64,000 nucleotides of DNA, taken from positions 6,148 through 70,147 of the forward strand of contig MPNW01000148.1 of NCBI GenBank assembly GCA_011800805.1. The letters run 5' to 3'. Positions 12,547-25,968 of this stretch are shown here, in pieces. Below the pieces are notes generated by a model that was not told the origin of the DNA, searched no databases, and saw nothing but the letters and a program-made list of their open reading frames with translations. Source of the DNA: Hirudo medicinalis (lineage: Eukaryota > Annelida > Clitellata > Hirudinida > Hirudinidae). Position numbers and translations under genes: made by a program. How positions within the stretch are numbered: the stretch's first letter is position 1; each line of letters opens with the position of its first letter.

Positions 12547-13189
12547 GAACTCATTAACACATCCATCATCTTCGCCATCTTGCTTTTATTCTGAGTTCTT
12601 TAATTTTTATCCTTGAATGTGCTTCCAATCCATCAAAATTTGTAATTAAATATTTATTTAATCAATAAGTGCTTAATAACAGTGTGACTTAATTGAATTC
12701 ATTTTAATTAATCGTAATGACTGATAACGTTTTTAATAAATAATATCCCACATAATTTATGCCAATATTTCAATAGGCAATAGCATTGCAACTTTTATGT
12801 CACGGATCCTATATATTTTCAGTTCGTAACCTTTTCATGCTGAAAGGAACTTCAATTTCAAACTGAACTTCAATCAACTTCAATCAACTGTTCAACTCTA
12901 AGGTTTGATTGAACAACATTAACTACCATTAGAACCATTAATTCCAACTCAGAGCATGATGTCGTCTTGAATTTCTATTTGGACTTATGCATGTACATAT
13001 AATTCATTTAAACCAAAGATTTATTGCTAAAATACGCAACAAAAAAATAATTGACGGAATAAGGGGAGTATGTTGACTTATTTAAACACTCCTATTGCAA
13101 GTTAAGTAAATATTGGAATGATCCTGTAATTGGGTCGAAACCAATAAGTGTAACACTTATTAAATATTAAAATATCATCAGACTTGGAA

Positions 13190-13272
13190 TCATTATTGTT
13201 ATTATTGTTAATATTATTACTAATGTTATTATTATTATTATTATTATCATTATTATAATTATTATTATTACG
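13190..13272. repeat. (ATT)n microsatellite
   Basis: ATT/GTT units with interruptions. The Asn-rich minus-strand frame is an artefact. Confidence 0.85.
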
Positions 13273-16200
13273 AAAACCGACCGATGATATCCACAAAAGT
13301 AACGAGGGTTGATCTTCAATGTGCCCCATTGGAGCCCCTAATTTAACCCCATGAAAAGCAGTGACTTTTAAATTGAAATTGAAACCTTAGCACTTTTAAT
13401 GATGCAGTCAAAGAGCATTTTTTCGTGGCTTTTGTGGCTCAACCTCATGAGCATCCATCACTCCAGTGAGGCTTGACTTTCTTGTTAGTCTTTCGACGGG
13501 AGATCAAAATTTGATCAATGTGCTTCCTCAACATTTTCCAGTTAATGTGATTGCTTGAATCGATAAATGCTTATTGATTATAAAATAATACTTATTATTA
13601 TTAATGTTATTATTAGTAGATTTTTTTTAATTATTGGTTTAAAGTGTAGATCTCTCAGACACGAGAAATTTAGAAAAGATGTCTGTAAAAGTGAACCGTT
13701 TGACTTATCGTGGCGAACCTGCAATAGACAAACCGGCCTGAAAATGAATGTGGTTGCTAAGCAACGAATGCCTGACTGCATGGTGTTAAAATAAGACACC
13801 TGTGTTCGAAATAAAATCAAGAATTTACGAACTGTGACCGAATAAATCGTGGTTGCAATCCACTGGGGGGAGGTTATTCATATTTCCATTATTTACGTGC
13901 ATCATGTGAACTTTTTCAGAATAGAATTTAATAGATTTTGTTTAAAAATTAGATTTATTAGATTCTTTTTAGAAATGGGATTATATTTTGATTGGATAAT
14001 AGTAATGGAGGTTGAAAATAATTTACAATTTTATGTGACAAAGAAACAATATTTTAACTCCCTTTAATTAGTTTTTAGACCACAAAATCACATTTCGGAT
14101 TCCATTTCAACCACTGGCTTCTAAAATTTCAAATTAATTAAATTTAAAAATTTCCATAAACCATACAAAAAGGAATGAACATTAAAAAATTTTAAAAAAT
14201 TTAAGAATTTGATAAAAATCAAAATTAGATAAAAACTGACATCTTTCTTGAGACGTTTTTAAGAAGAAAATTCTGAGCTTTTGAAAGCACTCCATCTGCA
14301 CTCCAATTACATTAAATTTGCACTCCATTTACGCTTTAATTACATACCATTTACTTCAATCACACTCCATCTGCCTCCATTTGCCCTCAATTTGCACTCA
14401 ATTTGCACCCCGTTTACACTGAGAAATAATTTATGTTCCTGTGGGCATTGTATTTCATTGTGCAATTGTTTGGAAGTAATTTAGAATTTCAACAGCTTCA
14501 CTGAGGTGCTCAGTTTCAAACATTGTTCACTGAAATGGTCCGAAGTGTAGTTTACAAGATAAATATGCCTCTTAACATATTTTTATTGGAAAATTAAGTA
14601 TATTAATTGTAGATTTATTATTTGTAAGTTTAATAAATTTTAGACAACAAAATGTGATAAAACCCATCAGTGACAGAAGATTTTATTTCCTGAAATAACA
14701 TGTTGGACTCCGACATTCTGACCTTGTTGCGTGATGAGATCTTCGTGAGACAAAAGTGACAATTTCTTGCTGATGTTTTTAAGGAAATTTTAAATAAAAT
14801 GATTTTTATTTCACTCGCGATGACCGTGAATTCTTTGTGTAAGAATTCTTTTTTTATGTCCTTGAACCTAAATTCAGAAATTACATTCAGGGCAGAAAAT
14901 AACACGAACAATTTTATGTTACATCTTTAAAATACTAATTTATATATGTTTTATATTATATCTTTAAAATTGCCTGCAATTCAAAATTTAAAAAAAAAAA
15001 CTATATGTTACATTAGCAAGATGAAATCCACATTGCTTTAAGATATCGGTGCCTAATGCCCTCGCCAAAACAGTGTCTACTCAGACATTGGACGTGGAAG
15101 TCCTGAAGCTGACCGGACAGGACCGCACAGAGGAGAGGAGGGTCGTACCTGAAGTTCGGGGCGGTTGAAGCAGGAGAGGTTTCCTTCTTAAGCGATCACA
15201 GAATAAAAAGATCATCCTCCGATGAGGATATGTTCAACGTTCAAAATACATTCAATGTGTTCATGCTTGACTCAAATCTCAGAGTCATCTCTTCTCTATT
15301 TTCCTTTTAAAAACCAAAGAATTGGTGAACTTGTTCAAGCGGTTGAAGTTCTTTGATGATTGAAATTGATTACCACTGCGCTCCTGGCAATCAAGCTTGT
15401 CAATGCTTGTTTGACTTTCGTGGCGCTTCATTTCTGGACGAAAATTTTTAATCTGTCCCACTTTTCAGGATCCCTTTTAAATGGAAAGCAATTAGTTCTC
15501 CAAACAACCCGATAATAAAAAGCCACATTTTGCGAGCATTCATAAGCTTAAAATGAATTCACACTCAAATTCAAGGCAATTCATTTACACTTGTACTTAG
15601 TGATCTCGGTAATGGTAAAATATGAAAGCTTCTTTCAGAAAAAAAAGATTTTTTTTTCACAAACAAAACACAAACAAAACACAAACAAAATATAAACGAA
15701 ATACAAACGAAATTCCAATTAGCAAAAATTTTCCAGAAATGAATCATTTTGGTTCCTTGAAACCTTTAGCTGTTCAGTCGTCATGTCATCAATTGAGACT
15801 CCACGTGGTCTTTCCTTTACAATTCCGTGGAAACATTCATCTTTAGTCTGCACTTAATTAAACGCTGTCATCGGGTTTTCCTGGCTTTTCCAGCATTTCC
15901 AGTGTATTCAGGTGAGTGTAGGTTATTTTCGATCAGTTAGCACCAACACATTTCTCAAATACTTTTGAAATGCATTTTGCAATCCCCGCATTAAATGCAG
16001 CAGGAAGAATAATATCACAATATCCTGTCTGTCGTTTTGTCTGTTTAAGTAGCAAATTAAAAATAATACAAGACAAAGACAAAGTTTTATGTGGCCCGCG
16101 GGTTCAAAAAGGTTGGACAGGTTGGCTTGGACAAATAGCAAATGTTACTCGTGTTTTTCAAAGTCTATTTGTTATTCCGAGCACTTGAGGAAATAAATAC

Positions 16201-16620
16201 TTAACGCTTGGAGCACTTGTAATGGCAGTCTCTGTTGATCAATTACAGACCACAAACAACAAGCACAAACAAATCTTGTTTGTTGACATCCTAACTAAAA
16301 GGGGTCTACGGTTGTATTTTTCTAAAAGTCAGAAAAATATCGATAATCCACTTCCTATGAAGTCCATATTTGTTGGGATTGATGCTCCGAATAATAACTT
16401 CACGTCCGTGTATTGTCTCATTTGTTGAGATTGATGGAAAGTTGATTTGAAAAATGCTTCCAATTGAGGGATGACCGACCTTCACGACGGTGATGATTGT
16501 GATGACGATTATGATGACATATTATGATGACGATGTTCTCAAAGAATGAATGAAACAAATTATTGCAGAAATAAGCAATTAATAAGCAATAATAAGAATA
16601 ATTTATTGCACACATTTATA
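13273..16620. other. Intergenic DNA, no gene recognised
   Basis: Small ORFs only. A slightly GC-richer patch at 15060-15190 has a donor-like site on the minus strand but no partner exon. Nothing else could be identified. Confidence 0.4.
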
Positions 16621-17420
16621 ATGTCACTCGCTTATAAACATTTTATTACGTCGCCTACCGATGTAATATTTCATTTCGATGTAGTCGACTCTCTACCTAA
16701 AGACATCATAATAAAACTATTTGCTGACGAACTTTGCAAGTCGCTATCTTTGGATGATTCTGTCCTTCAGAGAAGCATCAATTCTCTCACCTCATGGAGC
16801 AGGAAGTGGCGACTCAACCTAGCCAAGTAAAAATGTTTTGCTTGTTCCAGTAATTAAAATCAGCTCCAGCAAAGGATTCTGCAATACTGCATTGAAGACA
16901 TCCCATTCAAAACAGTTGACCACACAGAGATCTTGGTGTCATCATTGATTCTGACTTAAAATTCCAACTATAAATTGACAAAATCACATTCAAGGCTGCA
17001 GTCCGATCGCGACTGATTCTCAAACCATTCACCTGTAGGGACAAGAATCTTCTCATCAAAGCTTTCAGCTGTTGAGTCTGTCAGACCACTCTCTGGGTAC
17101 AGCTGTCAGGTCCTTCACCACAATACTTGATTGAGAATCGAAAAGATTCAAAAGAAATTTACCAAGACCACCCCTGCAGTCAAACAGCTAGGGTATCAAG
17201 ATCGACCTGAGGCATTAACACTCAAATCACTCGAACAGCGCCGCCTCAAAGCTGATCACTGCTTACTGCACAAGATGATCAATAACCTGATACTAACTCA
17301 TAGACCTCATAAACCGTATTCATTTACAGGGCCGACATTTGCTCAATAGATTAAATACCTTTTCACTAATAAAATATTTGATCGCGTAATCAAAATTTGG
17401 AATTCTCTAATATTCCAATA
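16621..17420 (+). pseudogene. Decayed LINE reverse-transcriptase 3' half
   Basis: The plus strand first encodes a stretch with KLFADE, a degenerate form of the reverse-transcriptase FADD active-site box. It is followed by LQRSINSLTSWSRKWRLNL, the conserved region after the catalytic motif in CR1/jockey-like non-LTR retrotransposons. Further on, 17131-17346 reads IEKIQKKFTK and then LKSLEQRRLKADHCLLHK, the typical segment near the end of such polymerases. A final piece with RVIKIWNSL (about 17370-17400) matches the usual RVxxxWNSL ending. Frames shift and stops interrupt between these blocks, and the second catalytic Asp is replaced by Glu, so the copy is dead. It is 5' truncated, as is usual for LINEs. 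Clade assignment is inference. Confidence 0.85.
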
Positions 17421-19660
17421 ACATTGTTTCATCGACAACCTACTGTCGATTCACCTGCCTCATCAACGACCACGTTCTTACTCCATTCCTATTCTGTGAC
17501 ATGTTAGAGTCACACCTCTCGGATAAATTTTCTTTCTTGTTTGCTTGTGAGCAGGTAAGAGGCATTTGTCCTCTGCTCACTTTTGCAATAAAATAAAAAT
17601 ATAAAATAAAAAAAATAAAAGTTATCGACATTTTCCAGCAATATTTTGAGGTCGAACTTTGCGTGTCTTTGGGAGTTTCTTGAGTCACGCAATTTCAATC
17701 TTCGTTGAAACAACCGTCGGAAATAAGTGAACATCTCCACTTCATTTTAAAGCAATTCCTCATGAAAAACAAAATGACTCGCAAAAATATTGTCACTTCA
17801 AAAGTCCTCAACTTGCGGGTCAAGGGTGAGAATGTTTGTCAGTTTATTAAATCAATATTTTATCAAAGTGAACAGATAATTGAATCTTAAAAGAAACAAA
17901 TATATCCTGTTACTTTATGTGAATACGGACTATATTTCTACCTCTTTACTGTTATCTGTTATCTGTATAACATTGAGTAACATTTCCAATAACAAACTCA
18001 ACTGAAAACTCTTTACAAAATAAATTCATATTACAAATAATAAGTTCAACATTATTTTCTTTTGTAACTTTTGCAAATTGTTTTGTTTGCAGAGTTCTTA
18101 ATAAGTTCCTCTTTATTCATTTCTTCGGGGAAAGCTTTCAATTGAAAAATAAATTTGCGAAAGAACAAATAGAATGGTAATTGCAAATGCCTTTTAACAT
18201 CGGAGCCAGTGAAAAAGTTTGACGATTTCTTTCACTGACGACTTATTTCAAAATACTTTGGAAATATTTTTATTGCAATTATTTTAGTCGAAATATTTTA
18301 TTTATAACATTTTTTCAACTCTCTCAATAATATTTGTTAAATATTTGTTTTTTTTTAATACCTCACAAACGCATTAATTAAACATTGTGGAGTCAAAACG
18401 TTCGACTTTCTCATCTGTTTTCATTTAAATAATTTATTGATGGATTTGCGGAATTCAAAAAAAAAAAAAACTTCACAAAAGAAGAACTTGAATAATAAAT
18501 GCGGATTAAATTTCTTCAATCAGTGCTTTTATGAAGCACTGCTTATTGGTTCTTTCATCTCCCTCGAATTTCCTGGACAACTTGCAAGAAATGTAAGTCA
18601 CACGAGTTAAATTATTGATAATATTCAGTAATATTCAATAATATTCAATTAATATTTGTGATTAACATTTCATAACACCATTAAATATTCGGGACTTGTA
18701 TCATGCCTACAGATGTATTTATTGCAAATAAGTTGGAATAAAAATAATTTTTACAAAATAACAGCAAATAAATTCTCAAGTACATTATTAATTCCTGTTG
18801 ACAGTCGTAGGATCTTTCGCGGGGATAATCTTGAAGGTCCCATTGTGAACCACGATCCAAATGTTCTTAATCAATGTCACTCGGAAGCTTCGATGTTTAC
18901 GACGAACCAACACTTCAATTGAGGAAAACAGTTTTTCTTTTTAATGTTTCTAATTCAATCAATTTTGTTCTGCGCATCATCATATTATTATCGCTATCGT
19001 TGAGGAAATTTCTTCAAATTGATTTAATGGAGGCATTACTTTTCAAACATGAATACATCATTCACTCATTACATCTCCATAAATAAGCACAAGTAGATTA
19101 ATTGCTGATTACAAAATTAATCAAACTTAAGTTAAACAAATAGTTGACCTCAATTACATTTACAGAATATTGATAGGAATTTTTAAACAAAATTATTGAC
19201 GTTCGATCGATCCAATCAAAATACAAAAGCTATTGAATGTTGTTCTCGTTGGTCATTTGATTTGTGTTTACAATGTTATTTCAAATAATTTTACGAGCTG
19301 TTTAGTTATTTCGTTACTTCTTAATTATTAAGACAATAGTTGAAAGCCTACAGTTTCTTTGCAGGGTGGAACAAGCAGAGGTTTTGTAAAATAAAATCAA
19401 TTTTAAATTTAAAACCAATCAAGAAATCAATTTAATGTTCACAGGATGTTAAATTGTGAAGCAATTATTAAGCGAAAAAAAAATTATATTTGTAATTCAT
19501 AAATAAATCATTGATAATGAAATAAGAAAAATTGCCAATGACTGACAACGTAGCAACATTTGTCCATTATTGATCAGTTTGCTTTATAGAGCTGGTTGGA
19601 CCCTGCTAATTGGATTGACTGACTACGAACGAAGGTAACACAATAAATCCTGCAGTTGAG
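17421..19660. other. Intergenic DNA, no gene recognised
   Basis: AT-rich sequence with short poly-A/T runs and small random ORFs; no splice-bounded coding segment was found. Confidence 0.4.
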
Positions 19661-19780
19661 GTTGTTGTAGGTTGTTGTAGGCTGTTGTATGTTGATGTAG
19701 GTTGTTGTAGATTGTTGTAGGTTGTTGTATATTGTTGCAGGCTGTTGTATATTGTTGTAGGTCGTTGTAGGTTGTTGTAG
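19661..19780. repeat. Exact 12-unit decamer minisatellite
   Basis: Twelve in-register 10-bp units of consensus GTTGTTGTAG, with point variants but no insertions or deletions. The minus-strand frame reads as Tyr-Asn-x-Leu-Gln-Gln-rich repeats and is treated as an artefact. Confidence 0.9.
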
Positions 19781-21164
19781 CGTTCATTCCAGTCACTTAA
19801 GAGCACGATATCCATCAAGCATTCATGTGCTATTTGAGCTGGAATGCCGACTCAGTGCTTCCACGTTTTGTCATCGAGAGGACAGGAAGTTGATCGCAAA
19901 TAACCGCTAAAAGGATGGAATGAACGTAACTAACGAAGAAATACGCTGAAGACGAAAAACGACCAACTTCCGTAAATTTAAAATCAGAAATTTTGACCAG
20001 AAAAACAAACACGCTACGAGGTTTAATGGAATCAAAGATTTATTTAAAATACAAATAGGAATGGATACGTAATGTGATTCGAAATGAACATTTGTTTTGA
20101 ACCCAGTGGAAGTTGATTCATGAGGGCTTTTAAGTTGACTTAAAAATCAGATGGGAGAGCATTTGTCAGCTCTTACAAAGGCAAGCCAAGATGATAAATA
20201 AGATGATAGATGGCTTGTGCTTATTAAGCTCATTGATATTCAAATTTCTTCCTCTGAGAACCTCCTTGAATTACGGCGAGTCCAGCCGACAGATATTCCA
20301 GGGACACGAAGGGGTGGATTTTTCACCATCTGTTGATTTAGCAGTGGCGGATGAAGCAGATTTCAATAAAATCTCGACTGATTTATCTGTCTCATTCATC
20401 TTTCTTGCTCCTACAAGCTTTTTGCTTTTGTCTCAGGATGCTTTAGTGAAGTCGAGTAAATTTGATTAATTCTAGGGTGATCACGTAAACTATTCCATGT
20501 AAGATATTCCAACTCAAATTCTATTATTTATTCTTTAGCTTTGAGACGAGATTCTGTTGTCACGTGAACCTGGGTTAAACTGATTGACCTGAAGTCTCGG
20601 TCGACATGGTCGGGTAAATACAAAAACCTGAGATATGAAAAGAAGAAGAAAAGTTGCTTTTGCAAAAAGGGAGGAGCCATTGTGAAATTAAATTTAAAGC
20701 CAATTTCCCACCTTAAACCTGAGTTGAACATTTTTAAGAATTTGTTTTCAAAATTTTCCTTCAAAAATTCGTAACTGAGCACAAATTGGATATGTGCTGG
20801 AAAAATAATCGCAATGACTTAAATTATTTGCATTTTTAAGACTGAAGCTTAAGTCGAACGTGGACACTTTAAGAATTAAAATATTCAAACAATTAAGATT
20901 ACAAATACTTTATTAGTAACTTCTAAGATTAAAAAGTTAAACTTTTAATTATTTGAAAAGAAACATGAAATAAAACAATCCCGAATAAATTCCACGATGG
21001 AAAAATTATCACTTTAGAAGAGAAACCATGGAAGGAGTCATCTGTCATCAACGATTTTATTGGGCGATAATTGGTCGCTAAGGTATTCGTCACGTGCAAG
21101 CGCACGGTCATGTGACGAGGAGAAATTGTGAGGAAGTCCATTAATAATTATCTATTACACGTCT

Positions 21165-21196
<32 letters not shown>

Positions 21197-24100
21197 TGTT
21201 ATTATTAATATTAAATATTTATTGTTTAATTATTATTATTATTAAATGAAGGATAGCAATTATTATTCGTAATTGTTTATCCACAATTTATTAATATATC
21301 ATGTGATATATCGCACGTAAAAATTATTATTATTATTGTTATTGTTAATTTTCTTTTTTTAATGTCATGAAGACCTTGTCACCGCTTGAAGAAATCTGCA
21401 AAGCAATTCAGCATCATTGTTCGTTCCAAATTGTTGCTGGTTAAAACCAGACGAGTGGACAACCATTCATTCAACTAAAGTTTACAATTATTACAATAAT
21501 TTTATTTGTAATAACGTTTTCAATCAAATCATTTATTTGAGCGCAATTTAATAAATATTACATAATTTATGTTCATCACTCTCAACCTTCAACTCAATCA
21601 GTTCTTCGGGGCGCATTCAGAGCATTTACCTTCCTGAAGTTAATCTGGTCGACCTTAAGTTAGCTTCGTTTAGTAACTTTTTGCAAATATAATTTGCAAT
21701 TTTTAAGTTAAAGCTACATTTAACGTAATTTATGAAATAAGAAATTTTCTTTAAAAACACCGAACAAATGCTCAGCATTCCTTTAAGAACATCTACCTTC
21801 TATCCATCTGACTCCCTGTATTTAGAGGTAAGGATTGTCACCATTAGTGGAATGCGCCACCTTAAAAGAACATCATGGCCTCTTTCGCTCTGATAGGATT
21901 TCGTGGTTGTAAAAATAGATATAAATGTCACCAAAGGGATCCAACTCTGAGTGAATTTCCAGGAGATTAAAGTCAAATGAGGACAATAATATCCCACTGG
22001 ACAATTTAGTTGATCAAGAATTAAAGGTGTTCCTAGTAAATGTGGATTTTTTTAAAGATTTATTTAGTATTAGTGGTCCAAGTCTCGAAATAACTTTATA
22101 AAACCCGCTTAAGAGACAAATGCTTGAAATTAAGAAATTGTCAAAATATATGAGAGCATCTCAAGGGAAGTTGACAGAAGGATTTGAAGGAGATTATATT
22201 TGGATAAATTTACTTCTTTCTAGAACCAAGAAAATATCCTTTAATCTTTTCCGCTTGAGTGGTTCTGTCGCACTGGAAGACTTTTTCTTCATTAAACTTC
22301 ACTTCGTCTGAGGAGTCAATAATTGCTTTCCGAATTCCCTCTTTTTATTCTGCAATGTTCTTGACATTGATATTTATTCAAATTCATCTTTCGACATTTC
22401 TTTGCAGTTTATTTTTCTATTTTTAAAATTTTAAGTTTTATTTTTGAAAAAGAAAAACAAAAATCTCAGAAGATATCGGCTGCTATCAGCCTTTATTTGG
22501 AAAGACTCGGAGCAACATTAGCGAAGTAATTGCGATAAAAGATTCCAATAAATACGACAAATGCTCCACAGTTGGCCAAATAACGGGGCGCTATTGAGTT
22601 TTATTGGAGCTTGTATCAGAAACTTTTGATTGGATGAGTCGCATTAGCTTGAACTTTGATAAGAATTGATCGTACATAAATTTTCCCTTTCGCTGACTCC
22701 GATGGGACTGAAATACATCTCCCCTTCCCGAGTGGTTTTTATAGAAATGCAGTCTTTTCTTCTTTTTTTTTGTTGACACGCATTCATTGTTGCATGCCGT
22801 GGGACAACTTTTCGTGAACAATTTTAAAGTTTTACTTGAATTTCCTCAATTTTTGAGAAAGTCGTGTGCACCGGGAATTGTCGTTATTCAATTACTCGAC
22901 AACATCATCGGAACTTGAAGTTAGAAACATCTCTTAAACTTCATTTGGATCTTCTCTGGCGTTGCTTTTGAAGTCAGAAGATGAAAGTAGAACTTGTTCG
23001 CAACAGTCCAGAGCTTTGACTGTTACAAAGAGTTCCTGTTTCATTATGAATAAAAGATTGGTGCAGTTTCGAAATGTCGCGACCTCAACCATGCTCTGAA
23101 ATATTTCAAAGCGGACATTTTCGTGGTAATTGAAAAAATATATCTATTACGTTTTACTTCTAAAAGTTGCATCTAAATCCTATTTGCGCTCGAAAAACAA
23201 TAAATACTAATAAGATTTTGAAAAAAGCAATCCGATTTTAAAACATTTTCGACAAATTGTTAATTGAAGCATTTGAGGTGACTTTCCTAAATTAAACTTG
23301 CATTTTCTCAACGAAGACTTCTTAGTATAAATTCACATTTGACGAGTGAAATTATCACCGACATCAATTTATTTGCAAAGATTGCTCGATCATCGCAATA
23401 TATTTATGTTATTTCGGGGTGATCAACATTTCAGTTTATATGTTCTCATGAAGCAATATAACATTTAAAATGGCTTTGTGCATTTAAATATTTAATTTTT
23501 TATATATTTTATTTATTACTTAATTTCTGTGGTGATATCAAAACTAGTTAAAGTTTCCGAATGAAATTGAACAAATGATACATCGCATTTTAAAAAAAAT
23601 GAAAAAAAAGGTAAAAGTGAATTTCTCTTCAATTGACGACAAGTTTGAAGTCTACAAGACCAAATCTCAACATCATAAATTCCTCTCCAAATGCTCCACG
23701 CCTCAAACTGTTAACATTGAAATTCCATTTCCATAAAACCCAAACCAACCATCCTCCGGAGACAAAAGGCAAAACTGATTTTTGGTTCAGTGGTGCCAGG
23801 TTCAATCCCTGCCTCATCTCTCAAATGTTAAATGAACATTTTCTTTAGGTCGGCTAACAACGCTCTCAAATGTTTATGCCCATCGCTGATGAAACTTGGT
23901 TCACTTTGTTCCAGTAATTTGAAAATGTCGACGCTTTGCTTTGGAATTTGGAGGTTGAAAGGAAAAAGCAACAGTTTTGGGTCAAGCGGCTCATCAATAT
24001 GTTAATAACTCACTCAACAAACATGGACTTTTAACAAGAATTTCAACTCCTCGATTGACTGGATTTTTACGACAACCAACAATTTCAAGGAGAATGAACA

Positions 24101-25544
24101 TTTTAAAGCCTTTTCACTTCCTTTTCACTTTTTAGCTCGAGTTTCAAAAATCAATTTCTTGCGTTTTTGAGTTAGGAAGTTTGGAACAATTTAACTTGAA
24201 AAGTAGGAAAATTTCCACAAATTTTTAGAAAAGCACAAATTCAGTCATTTGTGAATGAATTTTTGAAACAATTTTTAGCGTTTTTATTTCTATAAAAATC
24301 ATTTATTGCCTCAAAATTGGTCATAAAAGCAGCTTGCTTCATGATGGAAGATCTGGATTCCTGGTCATTTTCTTACCAGATTAATTTAAACAATTATGAT
24401 TTATATCTGAGAATTATTAGTCAAAATATTTTGAAGTTAAAATAAGACCAATTAAAACAAGCACCATTTAATAAAATGTCATTCGGTGACTTATTAGTGG
24501 ATGTGTGAATGAAAGAAGAAGCTACGAATGAAAGCATGGAAATTTCGATAACAAGTCTCGCAATTTCATTGCCTTCTCAACGTGAATATGCAATGTTTCG
24601 CTGGTAAATTAACTCCAAATGGACAACAACATTGTTATCAACAAATGTGATTTTATTCATCTTTTTATTAATGACACCATTAACGACAGGCGAATATGAA
24701 ATTATGCCTCGGTAATTATCCTGAGGAGAGCATGAGTTAGAAGCCACATTGACAGGCAAATAATAATTTTAAGCAAACATGCATAATGAACGAGTTTCGT
24801 GGACACATTAAGTGGAAATGGACTGGCTACGTTGAGCGTACAAATGCGTATTTGTAGAATAAATTGGCCGGTTATCAGCAGGGAAATAAATATCATCGGA
24901 CTGGTAATTGAGCCCACAAAGTCCGAGTGGAAAAGCGTTTCAATTCGCTTTGCAACACGAAATCAGATCAGGGTGAAATGTGCTTAAATTCAATCGAAGA
25001 GAGGTGAACAACGAGGACAAGTTGTTAATAATGGTTGTTGATTTATTGTTGTTGTTAACAAGTCGATGTAAACCTTTCAATGAAATTTGAATTTTAGCTT
25101 AAATAACTCGTAACATCGTGGTTGAAATTAACTTTAGAGGTTCAGAAATTCAAGAAAAATAATTGTCAATTAGTGATATAGTCTTAATAAAAACATTGTA
25201 AATAAATTTTAATGTTTCCAACTAAACTAATTCACAATTTTATTTTTGATACTTTACACATTTGCAATCTCAACTCCAAAGCGGATGGAAGCGTTATTTA
25301 ATTAATTGATTAAAAATTTAATTGAAGTACAAACGTAAAATAGCTGTTGTGTGCGCACTGAATTATCTGTACTGCTGTGGGAACTAGGAGAGGCAACTTC
25401 AGTTGTCTGTTCTTGTCGTAGTTGTGTGTTAGTAGCCTGGATGCTTGGTGAATAAAGTAGCAGTTGTTACTGTCTTCGTGTAATCGATTGAACTGCGAAT
25501 TACAACAACAACAAATCAATAAATGGAAGATAAAAGTAGGTGCC
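19781..25544. other. Intergenic DNA, no gene recognised
   Basis: Contains an AAT microsatellite at about 21166-21197 and AT-rich patches to about 21350. ORFs of 60-90 codons show no family features. A LINE-tail-like reading may continue at 25310-25520 on the minus strand, just downstream of the next feature. Confidence 0.4.
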
Positions 25545-25968
25545 TAGGTGGCCTTGGCAAGGATCACTTCGTTAGCAGAGGAGAAGGACCTGATAATAAG
25601 ACGTGATCTTGTGGATGCAGTGTGGGTAATTTTATCTTTATGGGCCTTGAATGTGAGTTTGTCATCAACCTACACCCCGAGGTCATGCATTTGGGTGACC
25701 TTTTCTGCATCATGGGCGTCTGGCATATGGGGAGGTTCGTCTGTTGTGCTCCTAGTGGGGCCAGTGATTGAACACGGAGAGCAGTTGGATGGTGTCATGT
25801 TTAGTTGCCACCTCTGACTCCAAGCAGTGAACTCATCAGAGGTCTTGTGCAGACTCCTGTTTGGCGGAAAACAAGCACACGACTTGATGTCATCAGCAAA
25901 TAGTTTTGTTTTGAAGTCTTTAGAGATGCTGGTTGTTACATCATTAATAAAGATCAGAAAAAGAGTTG
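25545..25968 (-). pseudogene. Decayed LINE reverse-transcriptase fragment
   Basis: Read on the minus strand, the segment begins FLIFINDV and continues to KLFADDIKSC, which holds the intact FADD catalytic box of non-LTR reverse transcriptases. FTAWSQRWQLNM follows, the conserved block after it. Then come an in-frame stop and a stretch ending RSRLIIRSF. This order is diagnostic of the polymerase domain of CR1/jockey-like LINEs. The fragment lacks the N-terminal endonuclease and earlier polymerase motifs and carries at least one stop, so it is a dead, truncated copy. It is a different copy from the one at 16.6 kb and lies in the opposite orientation. Confidence 0.85.

Noticed and set aside
19606..19818. 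Gln/Asn/Tyr-rich 70-codon minus-strand ORF
   Set aside because: It is the translation of the decamer minisatellite.
23780..23830. tRNA-like B-box (GGTTCAATCCC)
   Set aside because: The A-box-like TGGTTCAGTGG is far too close to it and no cloverleaf can be folded; at most a truncated SINE scrap.
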